This document shows positions 54,482 through 63,999 of a stretch of 64,000 nt of DNA, piece after piece. Source of the stretch: Alteromonas profundi. GTDB lineage: Bacteria; Pseudomonadota; Gammaproteobacteria; Enterobacterales; Alteromonadaceae. Below the pieces are notes generated by a model. That model had not been told where the DNA came from. It saw only the letters and a program-made list of their open reading frames with translations, and made no database searches. The stretch covers positions 62,001 to 126,000 of the forward strand of contig NZ_JAAAWN010000006.1 in the NCBI RefSeq assembly GCF_010500865.1, in the 5' to 3' direction. Numbering within the stretch: the first letter of the stretch is position 1; every line of letters starts with the position of its first letter. The position numbers were made by a program, and so were the translations under genes.

Positions 54482-55822
54482 ATGACTAAAAAAATATCGC
54501 TTTCCTCTACTAGCCCTATGCTGAAACCTTCATTTTTATTTGGTACCGCTACGTCGTCTTTTCAGATAGAAGGTGACGCAGAGGGCCGATTAGAATGCAT
54601 ATGGGATGTATTTTGTCGACAAGAAGGCGCTATAGCGGATAAATCAGACGGGCTACATGCTTGCGAGCATATCAAGCGTTGGAAAGAGGATGTCGTACTT
54701 ATAAACAGCCTCGGCGTAGATGCGTATAGGTTATCACTTTCCTGGCCTCGTTTAATGCAAAAAAATGGTGAAATAAACCAACAAGGCTTGGCATTCTACA
54801 CCATGCTACTTGATGAACTTAATAGCCTAAATATAAAGCCTTTCGTTACGCTTTATCATTGGGACTTACCCCAATACCTGGAAGATGAGGGAGGATGGCT
54901 AAATCGTCAAACCGCCTACGCGTTTGAGCATTATGTTGATAAAGTTACTACCGCGCTAGGCGATCGCGTGTATTCGTATGCAACCTTTAATGAACCTTTT
55001 TGTTCTGCATACTTAGGTTACGAAATTGGCGTTCATGCACCTGGCAAAGTGGGGAGAAAAAAAGGCCGTACTGCAGCCCATCACATACTCTTAGCGCACG
55101 GTTTAGGTATGCAGGTATTGAAGAAAAATGTACCTACGGCGCTAAACGGTATTGTTCTTAATTTTACGCCTTGCTACAGCGCAACTGAAAAGCCTGAAGA
55201 TATTGCTGCAGCAGAAAGAGCCGATGAATATATAAATCAGTGGTACATGCAGCCCGTAATGGAAGGGTGCTATCCCGATGTTATTAATAAGCTAGATGAC
55301 AATGACAAACCGCCTATTCAACCAGGCGATATGGACATCATTTGTCAGCCACTCGACTTTTTAGGTGTTAACTTCTATACACGTTTACACTACTCAGCAG
55401 CAAAAAAAACCGGTGAGCTATACTTTGAACACCAACACTACCCCCCCAAAACCGACATAGGATGGGAAATTCATCCACCCGCACTCACCCAGCTACTACT
55501 ATCATTACACCAAAGGTACAAACTACCGCCTGTTTACATTACGGAAAATGGCGCAGCGATGGCCGATGTTGTTGTGGACGGTAGGGTAGAAGATAATGAT
55601 CGTATTGACTATTACCAAAACCATTTATTAGCGGTAGAAGAAGCCATGAATCTTGGCGTGAAAGTGAGTGGTTACTTCGCTTGGAGTCTCATGGATAACT
55701 TTGAATGGGCCGAAGGGTATGAAAAGCGATTTGGTATTGTTTATGTAGACTTTAACAATCAAGCTCGCATATTGAAAGATAGCGCGAAAGCATTTAAAGC
55801 CCTACTGGCTCAACGCAAATAA
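54482..55822 (+). CDS. GH1 beta-glucosidase
   Basis: 446 residues, GH1 length. FGTATSSFQIEG near the N-terminus, general acid/base Glu171 in TFNEP, nucleophile Glu355 in YITENG, and SLMDNFEWAEGYEKRFG at the end. No signal peptide, so it hydrolyses beta-glucosides (or related disaccharides) in the cytoplasm after uptake by the symporter 22 bp downstream. Confidence 0.95.
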   Translation: MTKKISLSSTSPMLKPSFLFGTATSSFQIEGDAEGRLECIWDVFCRQEGAIADKSDGLHACEHIKRWKEDVVLINSLGVDAYRLSLSWPRLMQKNGEINQQGLAFYTMLLDELNSLNIKPFVTLYHWDLPQYLEDEGGWLNRQTAYAFEHYVDKVTTALGDRVYSYATFNEPFCSAYLGYEIGVHAPGKVGRKKGRTAAHHILLAHGLGMQVLKKNVPTALNGIVLNFTPCYSATEKPEDIAAAERADEYINQWYMQPVMEGCYPDVINKLDDNDKPPIQPGDMDIICQPLDFLGVNFYTRLHYSAAKKTGELYFEHQHYPPKTDIGWEIHPPALTQLLLSLHQRYKLPPVYITENGAAMADVVVDGRVEDNDRIDYYQNHLLAVEEAMNLGVKVSGYFAWSLMDNFEWAEGYEKRFGIVYVDFNNQARILKDSAKAFKALLAQRK

Positions 55823-55844
55823 TAACAAGGTAAAGGCGTCTGGC

Positions 55845-57389
55845 ATGGAACAGAAATTATCGTTATCAGAGAAGATTGGATATGGCTTAGGAGACGCCGC
55901 GGCTAATTTAGTGTGGCGAGGCGCGCTCGCCTATTTAACCGTTTTTTATACCGACACATATGGGTTAAGTGCTGCAGCAGCCGCTATGTTATTCCTTGTT
56001 GTGCGGCTCTCTGACGGTGTTACCGACATTATTATGGGTATGATTGCCGATAGAACGAAAACTAAAATGGGGAAGTTTCGTCCCTGGATATTAGGCTCAA
56101 CACCGTTTTTAGGTCTGTTCATGGTACTTTGTTTCACCACGCCTAATTTGGGTAATGTAGGGTTACTTGTGTACGCCTATCTTACTTATATAGGGCTAAC
56201 GCTCGCCTATACCGTTAACAATGTTCCTTATTCTGCACTTATGGGCGTAATAACCAGTGACGATAGGGAACGCACCAGCCTATCAGGGTTTAGGTTTGCA
56301 GGAGCGTTTTTAGGCGGGTTATTGGTTATGGGGTGCCTACCTATGATGGTTTCTTACTTTGGCGAAGGAAATGATGCCAAAGGTTATCAATATACTATGT
56401 ATGTCTTCGCGACTTTGCTCGTCACCTTAATGCTAATTACAGTCTATTCTACTAAAGAGCGTGTACCCGTTGCTATAAATAGTACGGCTCCTTTGAAACA
56501 GGAGCTTATAGACCTAAGTAAGCATTTACCTCTTATACTTATCCCCCTTGCATCAATAACTGCATTTTTCTATTTTCGTAACCTTCTAAGTGGAACTATC
56601 TTCGTTGCAGTAATGGGCATTAGTGCAGTGTTCGTGAAAAAGCTACTTGCCCGCCCAGAATCGTTAAACAGCCGTTCTCAACAAGACATCGTCGACTTAC
56701 TGACAAACAAACCTTGGTTAATACTTTTAGGCATGGGGTTTCTCACTATGATGTTTAACGGCATTAAGTACGGTGTTATTGCTTATTATTTTAAATATTA
56801 CATTGGCGAAGAACGCCTTATTGGATACTACTTTATTTGCCTATTGGTAGTTTCTATTTTCGGCGCACTGGCCACCTCTTGGTTATCTGAAAAATTTGGC
56901 CGCAAGCCGCTATTTATTATTTCTTTATTAGCGAGTAGCTTATTTACCCTTGCCATTTTTTTCGTACCCCTAGGTTCAACAGTTGGCATCTTTACCCTTG
57001 GCTGCGCGGCGGAGTTTTTCGCTGCGATAATGCCAACGCTATTTTTCTCAATGCTAGGAGATTCGGCAGATTATAATGAATGGCGCACTGGCAGACGGGC
57101 TACGGGGCTTATTTATTCTGCAGGTTCCTTCGTTCAAAAAACCGGGGGCGGTTTTGCTGGCGCCTTGGTACTCATTGTCTTAGGAAGCTATGGCTACGAT
57201 GGCATGCAGCCTGCCACTATAGGGCAAAGTTTACCCGGCATGCGCGACTTAATGAGTTGGATCCCAGCCTGCTTTGGCTTTGCTGGTGCGCTCCTCTTCT
57301 TGCTCTACCCATTAAATGACAAGAATCAACAAGAAGTCACCGAAACCCTACTAAAGCGTCGTGGCGTACCATCGACAATAACGGCATAA
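55845..57389 (+). CDS. GPH-family glycoside:cation symporter
   Basis: 514 residues, 12 membrane helices. GPH/MelB features: EKIGYGLGDAAANLVW at the start, RLSDGVTDIIMGMIADRTKTKMGKFRPWIL, and the SDDRERTSLSGFR loop. Imports sugars or glycosides with Na+ or H+ across the inner membrane. Placed between the GH1 enzyme and the LacI regulator, it is the likely beta-glucoside importer. Confidence 0.93.
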   Translation: MEQKLSLSEKIGYGLGDAAANLVWRGALAYLTVFYTDTYGLSAAAAAMLFLVVRLSDGVTDIIMGMIADRTKTKMGKFRPWILGSTPFLGLFMVLCFTTPNLGNVGLLVYAYLTYIGLTLAYTVNNVPYSALMGVITSDDRERTSLSGFRFAGAFLGGLLVMGCLPMMVSYFGEGNDAKGYQYTMYVFATLLVTLMLITVYSTKERVPVAINSTAPLKQELIDLSKHLPLILIPLASITAFFYFRNLLSGTIFVAVMGISAVFVKKLLARPESLNSRSQQDIVDLLTNKPWLILLGMGFLTMMFNGIKYGVIAYYFKYYIGEERLIGYYFICLLVVSIFGALATSWLSEKFGRKPLFIISLLASSLFTLAIFFVPLGSTVGIFTLGCAAEFFAAIMPTLFFSMLGDSADYNEWRTGRRATGLIYSAGSFVQKTGGGFAGALVLIVLGSYGYDGMQPATIGQSLPGMRDLMSWIPACFGFAGALLFLLYPLNDKNQQEVTETLLKRRGVPSTITA

Positions 57390-57438
57390 TGATGGATTGA
57401 AAAATTCAATGGTCTTTCACCTATAGGAGCAGTAATTC

Positions 57439-58440
57439 GTGGCTACCATATATCAAGTTGCAGAACGCGCGGGGGTATCATTATCAACGGTATCGCGGGT
57501 GTTAAATGGGAAAACCACAGTTAATGCTACGTTAAAAGCGAAAGTTGAAAAGGCCATGGTGGAATTGAACTACCGTCCAAACTCGGTAGCGCGCTCTCTC
57601 GCCACTAGCCGTTCAGATAGTGTAGGAATATTGGTATCTGAATTAAATACGCCTTTTTTCGGCGACTTAATGCAGGGGGTTGAATCTACACTTAGGGCTG
57701 CGGATAAACACGTTATTATTACGGTAGGGCACAACAATTTAACCACTGAACAAGACGCGGTGGAGTTTCTTATTAGTAGAAACTGCGATGCCCTTATTAT
57801 GCATGCAGAGGCAATGAAAGATGAAGACCTTATTGCGCTCAACGAAAAACGTTTACCTATATCGTTGGTGAACAGGCAAGTAAAAGGGTTAGAGAATAAT
57901 TGTATTGCGCTTGATAACGAAAAAGGCGGCTATCTGGCTACTACGCACTTACTTGAGCTAGGCCATCGTGACATTGCTTATATCTCTGGCCCGATGAAAA
58001 TTCGTGATGCCTGTCAGCGTTTAAAAGGACATAAACGGGCCTTAGAGGAAGCCGGCGTAGCCTATAATCCTTTTCTTACTTTTGAAGGGCATTACGAAGA
58101 AGAAGACGGGAAAACAGGGTTATTGGAGCTCATGTCTCGCGATACGCCATTTTCTGCTCTTGTATGTGCAAATGATTGGATGGCCTCTGGCGCAATGAGT
58201 TGCGCGCGGGATCTTGGCATGGATTTACCCCATGATTTATCCATTGTGGGGTTTGATGACGTGGTGTTTGCCCACCATGTTTATCCCCGGCTCACCACAG
58301 TCAGTAACCCTATAGCTGATATGGCCAAAATGTCAGCACAGTATATTCTCAATACGCTCTATGGCCACACGCATAATGTGCAGCGCCTTTTCGAACCTAC
58401 CTTGGTGGTGCGAGAATCAACCATGGCTTACGAAAGCTAA
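57439..58440 (+). CDS. LacI-family transcriptional regulator
   Basis: 333 residues, GTG start with AGGAG. N-terminal HTH ATIYQVAERAGVSLSTVSRVLNG with hinge YRPNSVARSLA, then a sugar-binding domain (SIVGFDDVVFAHHVYPRLTTV). Third gene of the GH1 operon; expected to bind the two GAAAGCGCTTTC palindromes and release them on sugar. Confidence 0.95.
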   Translation: MATIYQVAERAGVSLSTVSRVLNGKTTVNATLKAKVEKAMVELNYRPNSVARSLATSRSDSVGILVSELNTPFFGDLMQGVESTLRAADKHVIITVGHNNLTTEQDAVEFLISRNCDALIMHAEAMKDEDLIALNEKRLPISLVNRQVKGLENNCIALDNEKGGYLATTHLLELGHRDIAYISGPMKIRDACQRLKGHKRALEEAGVAYNPFLTFEGHYEEEDGKTGLLELMSRDTPFSALVCANDWMASGAMSCARDLGMDLPHDLSIVGFDDVVFAHHVYPRLTTVSNPIADMAKMSAQYILNTLYGHTHNVQRLFEPTLVVRESTMAYES

Positions 58441-58535
58441 CGCTTAACCCTAAAGTGTGTATAGCAACGTCTTTGAGATTTACCCCCAAAAGCAGTTATG
58501 CTGGGGCAAATAATAATATAAGAAAGGGTTTATAT

Positions 58536-59009
58536 ATGAAGTATGTGATGCTAGGTGTACTGGTGTTTGTAACACCACTAAGTTGGGCTAAACCAGACGA
58601 TAAAACAGCTATCAATGATGTATTAAACCAGTTACACGCACACGCCTCAGCGGCTAACTTTAATGCTTACTTCGCCTTATACGCTAAAGAGGCTACTTTC
58701 ATTGGTACCGATGCAAAAGAAGTATGGGATATCGAAGAGTTTAAAGCCTATGCAAAACCTCATTTCGATAAGGGAAGAGGCTGGACTTACCACCCAAGCG
58801 CCCGCCACATTTATTTGTCCGCTACTCAACAGGTCGCTTGGTTTGACGAGTTACTGGATAATAACAGTTTTGGGGAAACGCGCGGTACGGGAGTGTTAGT
58901 ACGTCAAAACGGACATTGGAAAGTCGCCCAATATCATCTTGCTATTCCTATCCCTAATGCTTTGGCCGATGAAATCTCTCGGCAAATAAAGGCTTTTAAG
59001 CCGCAATAA
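58536..59009 (+). CDS. Exported NTF2/SnoaL-like protein
   Basis: 157 residues from the ATG at 58536 with a short signal peptide (MKYVMLGVLVFVTPLSWA). Mature part has the NTF2-like pattern AINDVLNQLHAHASAANFNAYFALYAKEATFIGTDAKEVWDIEEFKAYA and a C-terminal GHWKVAQYHLAIPIPN. Such domains bind small molecules or act as ketosteroid-isomerase-like enzymes; role unknown. The regulator gene ends 95 bp upstream. Confidence 0.82.
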   Translation: MKYVMLGVLVFVTPLSWAKPDDKTAINDVLNQLHAHASAANFNAYFALYAKEATFIGTDAKEVWDIEEFKAYAKPHFDKGRGWTYHPSARHIYLSATQQVAWFDELLDNNSFGETRGTGVLVRQNGHWKVAQYHLAIPIPNALADEISRQIKAFKPQ

Positions 59010-59030
59010 AAACGCCGCATAAAGCGGCGC
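59008..59030 (-). terminator. Terminator of the OmpA-family gene
   Basis: GCCGC stem around an AT-rich loop; on the minus strand it is followed by five U. It abuts the stop of the convergent NTF2-like gene. Confidence 0.8.
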
Positions 59031-59050
59031 TGTCATCGACTAAATATAGC

Positions 59051-59692
59051 TTAGGTATTCGACTGTGTTAACGGTTGAATTTCCAGTTCTACTCGACGGT
59101 TCATAGAACGGTTAGCATCGCTACTGTTAGGTACCTTAGGTGCATATTCCCCCATACCTACAGTAGTAATTCGTGTCGGGTTTACCGAATAGTTAGTCAG
59201 TACATTTTTAACCGCGCTCGCTCTGCGTTCCGATAATGCTTGGTTATATTGCTCTGACCCCGTATCGTCAGTGTGTCCTTTGATCATTAGCACGGTTTTT
59301 TCGTAGTTATTCACTACCTTTGCTACATCTTGTAATACAGGGTTAAAGTTCGGGCTGATAGTAGAGCTATCGGTAGCAAAGGTAATATCCCCAGGCATAA
59401 TCAAACGCAGGTTATCCCCTTCGCGTACTACCTGAACGCCAGTATCGGAAAGTTCACTGCGAAGCTCTTCTTCTTGTTTATCCATATAGTTACCAATAGC
59501 ACCACCGGCTATGGCACCTACGGCCGCGCCCCATGCGTAACGACTCTTATCGTTATCTCCGGTAGCCTTACCTAATAACGCCCCTACAACTGCACCAATG
59601 GCGGCGCCTTTCTGCGTATTATTCGGATCGTTAGCACAGCCCGCAACTGTTAATGATGCGGCAATAAAACTTACGGCTAATGTCTTTTTCAT
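59051..59692 (-). CDS. OmpA-family lipoprotein (YiaD-like)
   Basis: 213 residues: lipoprotein signal with lipobox LTVAGC (Cys19), a glycine-zipper region (AAIGAVVGALLGKATGDN and AAVGAIAGGAIGNYMD), then an OmpA domain that binds peptidoglycan (IKGHTDDTGSEQYNQALSERRASAVKNVL). Outer-membrane anchored, stabilising the envelope. Single gene with its own terminator. Confidence 0.9.
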   Translation of the reverse strand: MKKTLAVSFIAASLTVAGCANDPNNTQKGAAIGAVVGALLGKATGDNDKSRYAWGAAVGAIAGGAIGNYMDKQEEELRSELSDTGVQVVREGDNLRLIMPGDITFATDSSTISPNFNPVLQDVAKVVNNYEKTVLMIKGHTDDTGSEQYNQALSERRASAVKNVLTNYSVNPTRITTVGMGEYAPKVPNSSDANRSMNRRVELEIQPLTQSNT

Positions 59693-60161
59693 AAGATCTT
59701 ACTCCATTTTCAATTTAGCTAATACACGTGCCTACGATATCGAAGCTACGTGTAAAAACAGCCGATATCTATTCATCTGCTTTTGCGCGAAGAATAGCTA
59801 AAGTATATTTCTCGTTTGGCGCATTAGGTAAAACGTAATAGGCCTAATATGTGTTCATAACTCATAGGGCAGTGCGTAATAAAACGCTACTGGCTATTCA
59901 CTGCTGAATTGATCTAACGAGTTTTCTGGCTCGTTTTTTCAATGCATATTACGCTTAATCTGCAATTTGTATTCCACAAAACAACCTTTTACTGCTTTGT
60001 GCGTCTATCGCCCCGCATTAAGGGCTACAGAGCGAGCATACATAAACAAAGATGAACCTAAGCTAAACAGACGACTGAAAAAACGATATGGAAAGGAAAA
60101 TGCTACAGGGAAGCGAGTAAGATCTCTCTTTGCGTCGCTAATTAACGACAGCGACGCAATG
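59693..60161. other. Intergenic region with a plus-strand terminator-like hairpin
   Basis: No credible protein gene. A stem AACGAG/CTCGTT followed by four T occurs at 59916-59939 on the plus strand with no plus-strand gene upstream; it could close a small RNA. No clear promoter was found. Confidence 0.4.
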
Positions 60162-61364
60162 TTAGCCGATAGAAACTGAGCGTTCGAAAAACGCATTCAC
60201 ATCTATTTTATAATCGGTGGCTATCGCCGCTTTAACTACTTTCACGTTCTTTTCTGCCGTAAGATTTAAATCTTTAGGTTCCAGAAAGTGACTATTTCTT
60301 ACTGAGTAAAACACCTTAACAATAGGAGATAGCGGGGAATTAGTTTGCTCTATCACCATGGCTAAACGTTCATTGGACAGTAGTACTAAGCTTCCTACGG
60401 GGTAAATTCCCATGCATTTGATAAACTGCTGTACTAAATGCTGGTCGAGGCGGGAAGGCGCGTCGTTCATTAAAATAGAAAACGCTTTTTGGCTAGACAT
60501 ACCCGCTTTATACACCCTATCCGCCGTTAGGGCATCGTACATATCTACAATGGCCAGCATTCGCCCTTCATAGCTTATTGCATCGCCCTCTATGCCTGCG
60601 GGGTAACCTAAGCCATCTAAACGTTCATGATGCTCACTAATGACACGGATTAACTTGCTGTCTAAATCAGTTGTCTCTAAATAATCAACGCCGTGTGTTA
60701 CATGCCCCTTCATTACTTCCATTTCTGCGTCGGTAAGACGCCCGGGTTTATGCAGTATTTCATCGGGTATTAGAATTTTACCTAGATCGTGTAAAAAGCC
60801 TGCGTAGGATAGATCGTGAACTTTAGCCTCGGACATTCCCAAAAAGCGCCCAAAGTTAGCCAGTAAGATTGCAACATTCAGTGAGTGCTCGAGCAAGTAG
60901 TCATCTTTTTCACGAATTTTAGTTAAGCACAAAAGCGCATCGGGGTTACGATCTATGGAGGACACCAAAGCACGAGAGAAGGTTTTAGGAATACTTGTAT
61001 CAAAAGGCTGCTCTTTCTTCACACTATTAAGCAACAGTTTTTGAATAGCTTTACCTTGCTTATGTAAGTGTGTAGCTCGGGTTAGCTCATTTTCTAACGC
61101 TACTTTTTTACGCGGCTCGTCGGCTTTTGGCTCGCTTTTGCTTTCTGCCACTAGGTTACCTTCAGGCTCAGTGGCAAACGCTTTTGAAGTATCAATTACT
61201 AAACTTTTAACGCCTTTCTTTTTAAGCGTATCCACAATGGCCTGGGAGGTTACTCTGCCTTGGCTCTTTACCGACAATTGACCTTTTTGCTCGACAATTT
61301 GGTGTACATACATACCCGGCTTTAAATCATTTATTGTTATTTTTTTTAGCACTGATGTGGTCAT
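60162..61364 (-). CDS. HD-GYP domain c-di-GMP phosphodiesterase
   Basis: 400 residues: N-terminal DUF3391 (KITINDLKPGMYVHQ) and C-terminal HD-GYP domain with EHSLNVAILLANFG, HDLGKILIPDEIL, GHVTHGVDYL and EHHERLDGLGYPAG, all metal and GYP residues present. Degrades cyclic di-GMP, thereby affecting motility and biofilm. No receiver or membrane segment, so the input is unknown. Confidence 0.93.
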   Translation of the reverse strand: MTTSVLKKITINDLKPGMYVHQIVEQKGQLSVKSQGRVTSQAIVDTLKKKGVKSLVIDTSKAFATEPEGNLVAESKSEPKADEPRKKVALENELTRATHLHKQGKAIQKLLLNSVKKEQPFDTSIPKTFSRALVSSIDRNPDALLCLTKIREKDDYLLEHSLNVAILLANFGRFLGMSEAKVHDLSYAGFLHDLGKILIPDEILHKPGRLTDAEMEVMKGHVTHGVDYLETTDLDSKLIRVISEHHERLDGLGYPAGIEGDAISYEGRMLAIVDMYDALTADRVYKAGMSSQKAFSILMNDAPSRLDQHLVQQFIKCMGIYPVGSLVLLSNERLAMVIEQTNSPLSPIVKVFYSVRNSHFLEPKDLNLTAEKNVKVVKAAIATDYKIDVNAFFERSVSIG

Positions 61365-61417
61365 ATTATCTCTAAACGTTTTTTCTACTCATGCCCAACA
61401 CATTGTTAAGCGTAGAT

Positions 61418-61756
61418 TTAATACTCAAGTTTTGCCAATAGCGTATAGATGTCAGGCTGCCAAGCGTATATAGACATATTAACTTTGTTTTTGCGTATTA
61501 CAATGCCTTCAGCCATTAAACGTTGGCATTGCTCTTGCGCCTGTAGAGAGCCTGCTGGAAAAGCAATTTTCCCATCGCTTCTAACTACTTTGTGCCAGTT
61601 AATAGGCTCTTCGGCTTGCTTTAGGTACTTACTTACCATGCGAGCACGTTTGGGCAACCCTGCTAAATCGGCTAGCTTTCCATAACTAATAACCTGACCT
61701 TTTGGAACGAGCGCAAGGGTATTTAGAATACGCGATTTTACCGTTACCTCGGCCAA
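61418..61756 (-). CDS. Alkyltransferase-like protein (ATL, MGMT family)
   Basis: 112 residues from a TTG at 61756: AAGGAG lies 8 bases before this TTG, whereas the GTG at 61765 is only one base from it. The MGMT DNA-binding domain is kept (KGQVISYGKLADLAGLPKRARMV) but the acceptor cysteine of PCHR is replaced by Trp54 (PINWHKVV). ATLs bind O6-alkylguanine and recruit nucleotide excision repair; E. coli YbaZ is the model. Confidence 0.9.
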   Translation of the reverse strand: MAEVTVKSRILNTLALVPKGQVISYGKLADLAGLPKRARMVSKYLKQAEEPINWHKVVRSDGKIAFPAGSLQAQEQCQRLMAEGIVIRKNKVNMSIYAWQPDIYTLLAKLEY

Positions 61757-61871
61757 AGTACACACTCCTTTAAGGGGGCAGTTATCTACTCAAGTTCGAT
61801 TACTGCAAAATTACTTTTACTGGGGTTAATATAACGAGAAAATACCTTCGGAATATTTATACGAGAATGTC

Positions 61872-62459
61872 ATGCGACAATATTGTAACCGATGTAGCTA
61901 TCCTCAGAAAACCTGCGTGTGTAAACATGTTACCAAGGTAACCCTTCCTATTGAGGTGGTCATTATCCAACACCCAAAAGAAGCCGCCCACGCTAAGAAT
62001 ACCGCACGCCTTATTGGCCTATCTACGGCGCAAGCGCGCATTGTAAATGCAGCAGATACAGAGCAAATGGCGCAATTAAAAGCATGCTTACAGCCCTATG
62101 CAAGCATTTTACTCTATCCAAATGATGGCAGCGAAGCGTTGGAGGCAGTAGAGAAACAAACCCGTGCTAGGCTACAACAGCTTTTTGTTATTGATGGAAG
62201 TTGGAAGCAGGCTTATGGGATTGTAAAACAACATACTTGGCTACAGTCGATACCTGCATATCACTTCTTACATGCCCCTAGCACCCGCTATCGCATTCGA
62301 CATACAGATATTGAACAGGGGCTGTCCACTCTAGAGGCGTCAGCATATGCGATGCATTGCTTATATGGTATCGACACCGGCCCCTTTATCCGTCTACAAG
62401 CGGCCATGCAGGATAATTGGTTAGGACCATCGCACCATCAACGAAAGACAGTTAAGTAA
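61872..62459 (+). CDS. DTW-domain protein, tRNA acp3U modification (TapT-like)
   Basis: 195 residues: N-terminal zinc-type cysteines (CNRCSYPQKTCVC), QHPKEAAHAKNTARL, and the DTW-motif region, which reads DGSWKQA. E. coli TapT (YfiP) uses SAM to form 3-(3-amino-3-carboxypropyl)uridine in tRNA. The variant DGSW instead of D-x-T-W is common in related groups, so specificity is not certain. Confidence 0.85.
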   Translation: MRQYCNRCSYPQKTCVCKHVTKVTLPIEVVIIQHPKEAAHAKNTARLIGLSTAQARIVNAADTEQMAQLKACLQPYASILLYPNDGSEALEAVEKQTRARLQQLFVIDGSWKQAYGIVKQHTWLQSIPAYHFLHAPSTRYRIRHTDIEQGLSTLEASAYAMHCLYGIDTGPFIRLQAAMQDNWLGPSHHQRKTVK

Positions 62460-62468
62460 ATGTAGATA

Positions 62469-63068
62469 TTATGCCTGCATGGGAATAAACCTAGGCTGCG
62501 CCTCTACCAGCTTTATCCAATTTCTTATTGCAGGGTAAGCCGATAAGTCGAAACCACCCTCATGCGCTACGTGGGTATAGGCAAACAAAGAAATATCTGC
62601 CAACGTTAGATAGTTACTGACAAGAAAAGGCGAATTGGCTAAGCGGGCTTCCATTACCGCTAAAGCGCGATAGCCACCTGCTTGTTTTGCAACATATTCA
62701 GTACGATGAGTATCTGGCATTCCTAGATACAAATTGATGTACCTTGCTACTGCAATATAGGGCTCATGACTGTACTGCTCGAAAAATTGCCATTGAAGTA
62801 AGACCGCCATGTCAAACTCAGTGGTGGGCATAAGATTAGAACCAACAGCTAAAAAATGCATAATAGCATTAGATTCTGAGATAACGCGGCCATCGTCTAA
62901 CTCTAGAATAGGGATCTTGCCGTTCGGCGATAGCTGTAAAAACCCATCGGTTCGGCTTTCCCCTTTTAGAATATCAATATCTTCCCACTCACATTGCTTG
63001 TTTAAAAGAGCAAGAAGTAACTGCAATTTATAGCAGTTTCCAGAACGTCTATCGCCGTAAATTTTCAT
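62469..63068 (-). CDS. Glutathione S-transferase family protein
   Basis: 199 residues from the ATG at 63068 (KIYGDRRSGNCYKLQLLL); the frame opens six codons earlier. N-terminal thioredoxin-fold with NGKIPILELDDGRVISESNAIMHFLA (cis-Pro and GSH-binding ESNAI) and a helical C-terminal domain with LTLADISLFAYTHVA. Likely catalytic residue Ser/Cys in RRSGNCYK. Substrate unknown. Confidence 0.9.
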   Translation of the reverse strand: MKIYGDRRSGNCYKLQLLLALLNKQCEWEDIDILKGESRTDGFLQLSPNGKIPILELDDGRVISESNAIMHFLAVGSNLMPTTEFDMAVLLQWQFFEQYSHEPYIAVARYINLYLGMPDTHRTEYVAKQAGGYRALAVMEARLANSPFLVSNYLTLADISLFAYTHVAHEGGFDLSAYPAIRNWIKLVEAQPRFIPMQA

Positions 63069-63180
63069 CTTACCCAGCATTCCCATTCGTTAGTGTACGC
63101 CGTTTTATATTTACAATAGCTTACCTAGCCCTAGATGTAACCTAAATGGCCTGCTATCCGCTTTAAGCGGCGCTAAGCAA

Positions 63181-63999
63181 TTAATATGAGGGGGATGCAA
63201 CCACCCATTCCAGCAGTTTCACCAATGTCCAGGATAGTGGAATGCTGCTTAAGCAGGCAGCTAAACGGGTTTGATCGCTAATATTGATAATTCGGGTCGA
63301 TACACCTTCTACCGCTTCTCTTTGGTTTTCAAGCTGCTCAAGGTCATAGGCAACTTGCACCTCAGTTTGGTTATTATAACCGGCAATCGCGGTAGCAATT
63401 TTACTGTTTAAACTATCTAACACACGCACTTTGTGTTGTTTAAATTGCTGTATTAATTTGAACACTGGCCAAAACAGGTACAAGGCTAAGCTAAACGTAA
63501 ACAGCGATAGAATAAACACATCAATGGTGGGAATGTCTTTTTTAAACCAGAATATAGGCAGAAGCGCGATAGCCCCCATTGAGAAAATAGCATTAGTGAG
63601 CCCAAGTTTAATCAGTGATACCAAGGCGTCTAAATGATCAATTTCGTTTTGGGCGTCGGGTAACACTTGCTTAATAATGTAGCGAGTATTTGAGGTTACC
63701 TGAAACAAAAAAAGGAAACAGAAAAACCAAAAGGGTACTGCGGCAGCAGTAAGTATTACCACCTGCACCTCTTGGGTAATAGATAGCAAATTTTCAAATG
63801 CGCAATACACAAACGTAACCAATAAAGCTAAAAAAGCAGCATTAAAAATGTGATGTTTAAACTCGACGGCTAAGCGTTCTCGATGAGAGGAAAACTGGCC
63901 AAGCTGGTTCGTTTTAACTAATAGCGAAATAAGACTACTTGCTACATTTTGGTGTAATACCCGTAAAGAAAACCACAAGTAACCGGTAATAGATGACAT
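63181..63999 (-). CDS. Hypothetical membrane protein, possibly partial
   Basis: 272 residues from the last visible ATG (63999); the true start may lie beyond the window. Four hydrophobic segments (about 50-70, 79-100, 133-153, 160-182), and between and after them polar helical stretches including a probable coiled coil (VAYDLEQLENQREAVEGVSTR is about residues 216-236). Not recognised; no catalytic motif. Confidence 0.6.
   Translation of the reverse strand: MSSITGYLWFSLRVLHQNVASSLISLLVKTNQLGQFSSHRERLAVEFKHHIFNAAFLALLVTFVYCAFENLLSITQEVQVVILTAAAVPFWFFCFLFLFQVTSNTRYIIKQVLPDAQNEIDHLDALVSLIKLGLTNAIFSMGAIALLPIFWFKKDIPTIDVFILSLFTFSLALYLFWPVFKLIQQFKQHKVRVLDSLNSKIATAIAGYNNQTEVQVAYDLEQLENQREAVEGVSTRIINISDQTRLAACLSSIPLSWTLVKLLEWVVASPSY

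Noticed and set aside
59967..60179. Plus-strand 70-codon ORF in the gap upstream of the HD-GYP gene end
   Set aside because: Basic composition without motif, no ribosome site, overlaps the HD-GYP 3' end; treated as noncoding.
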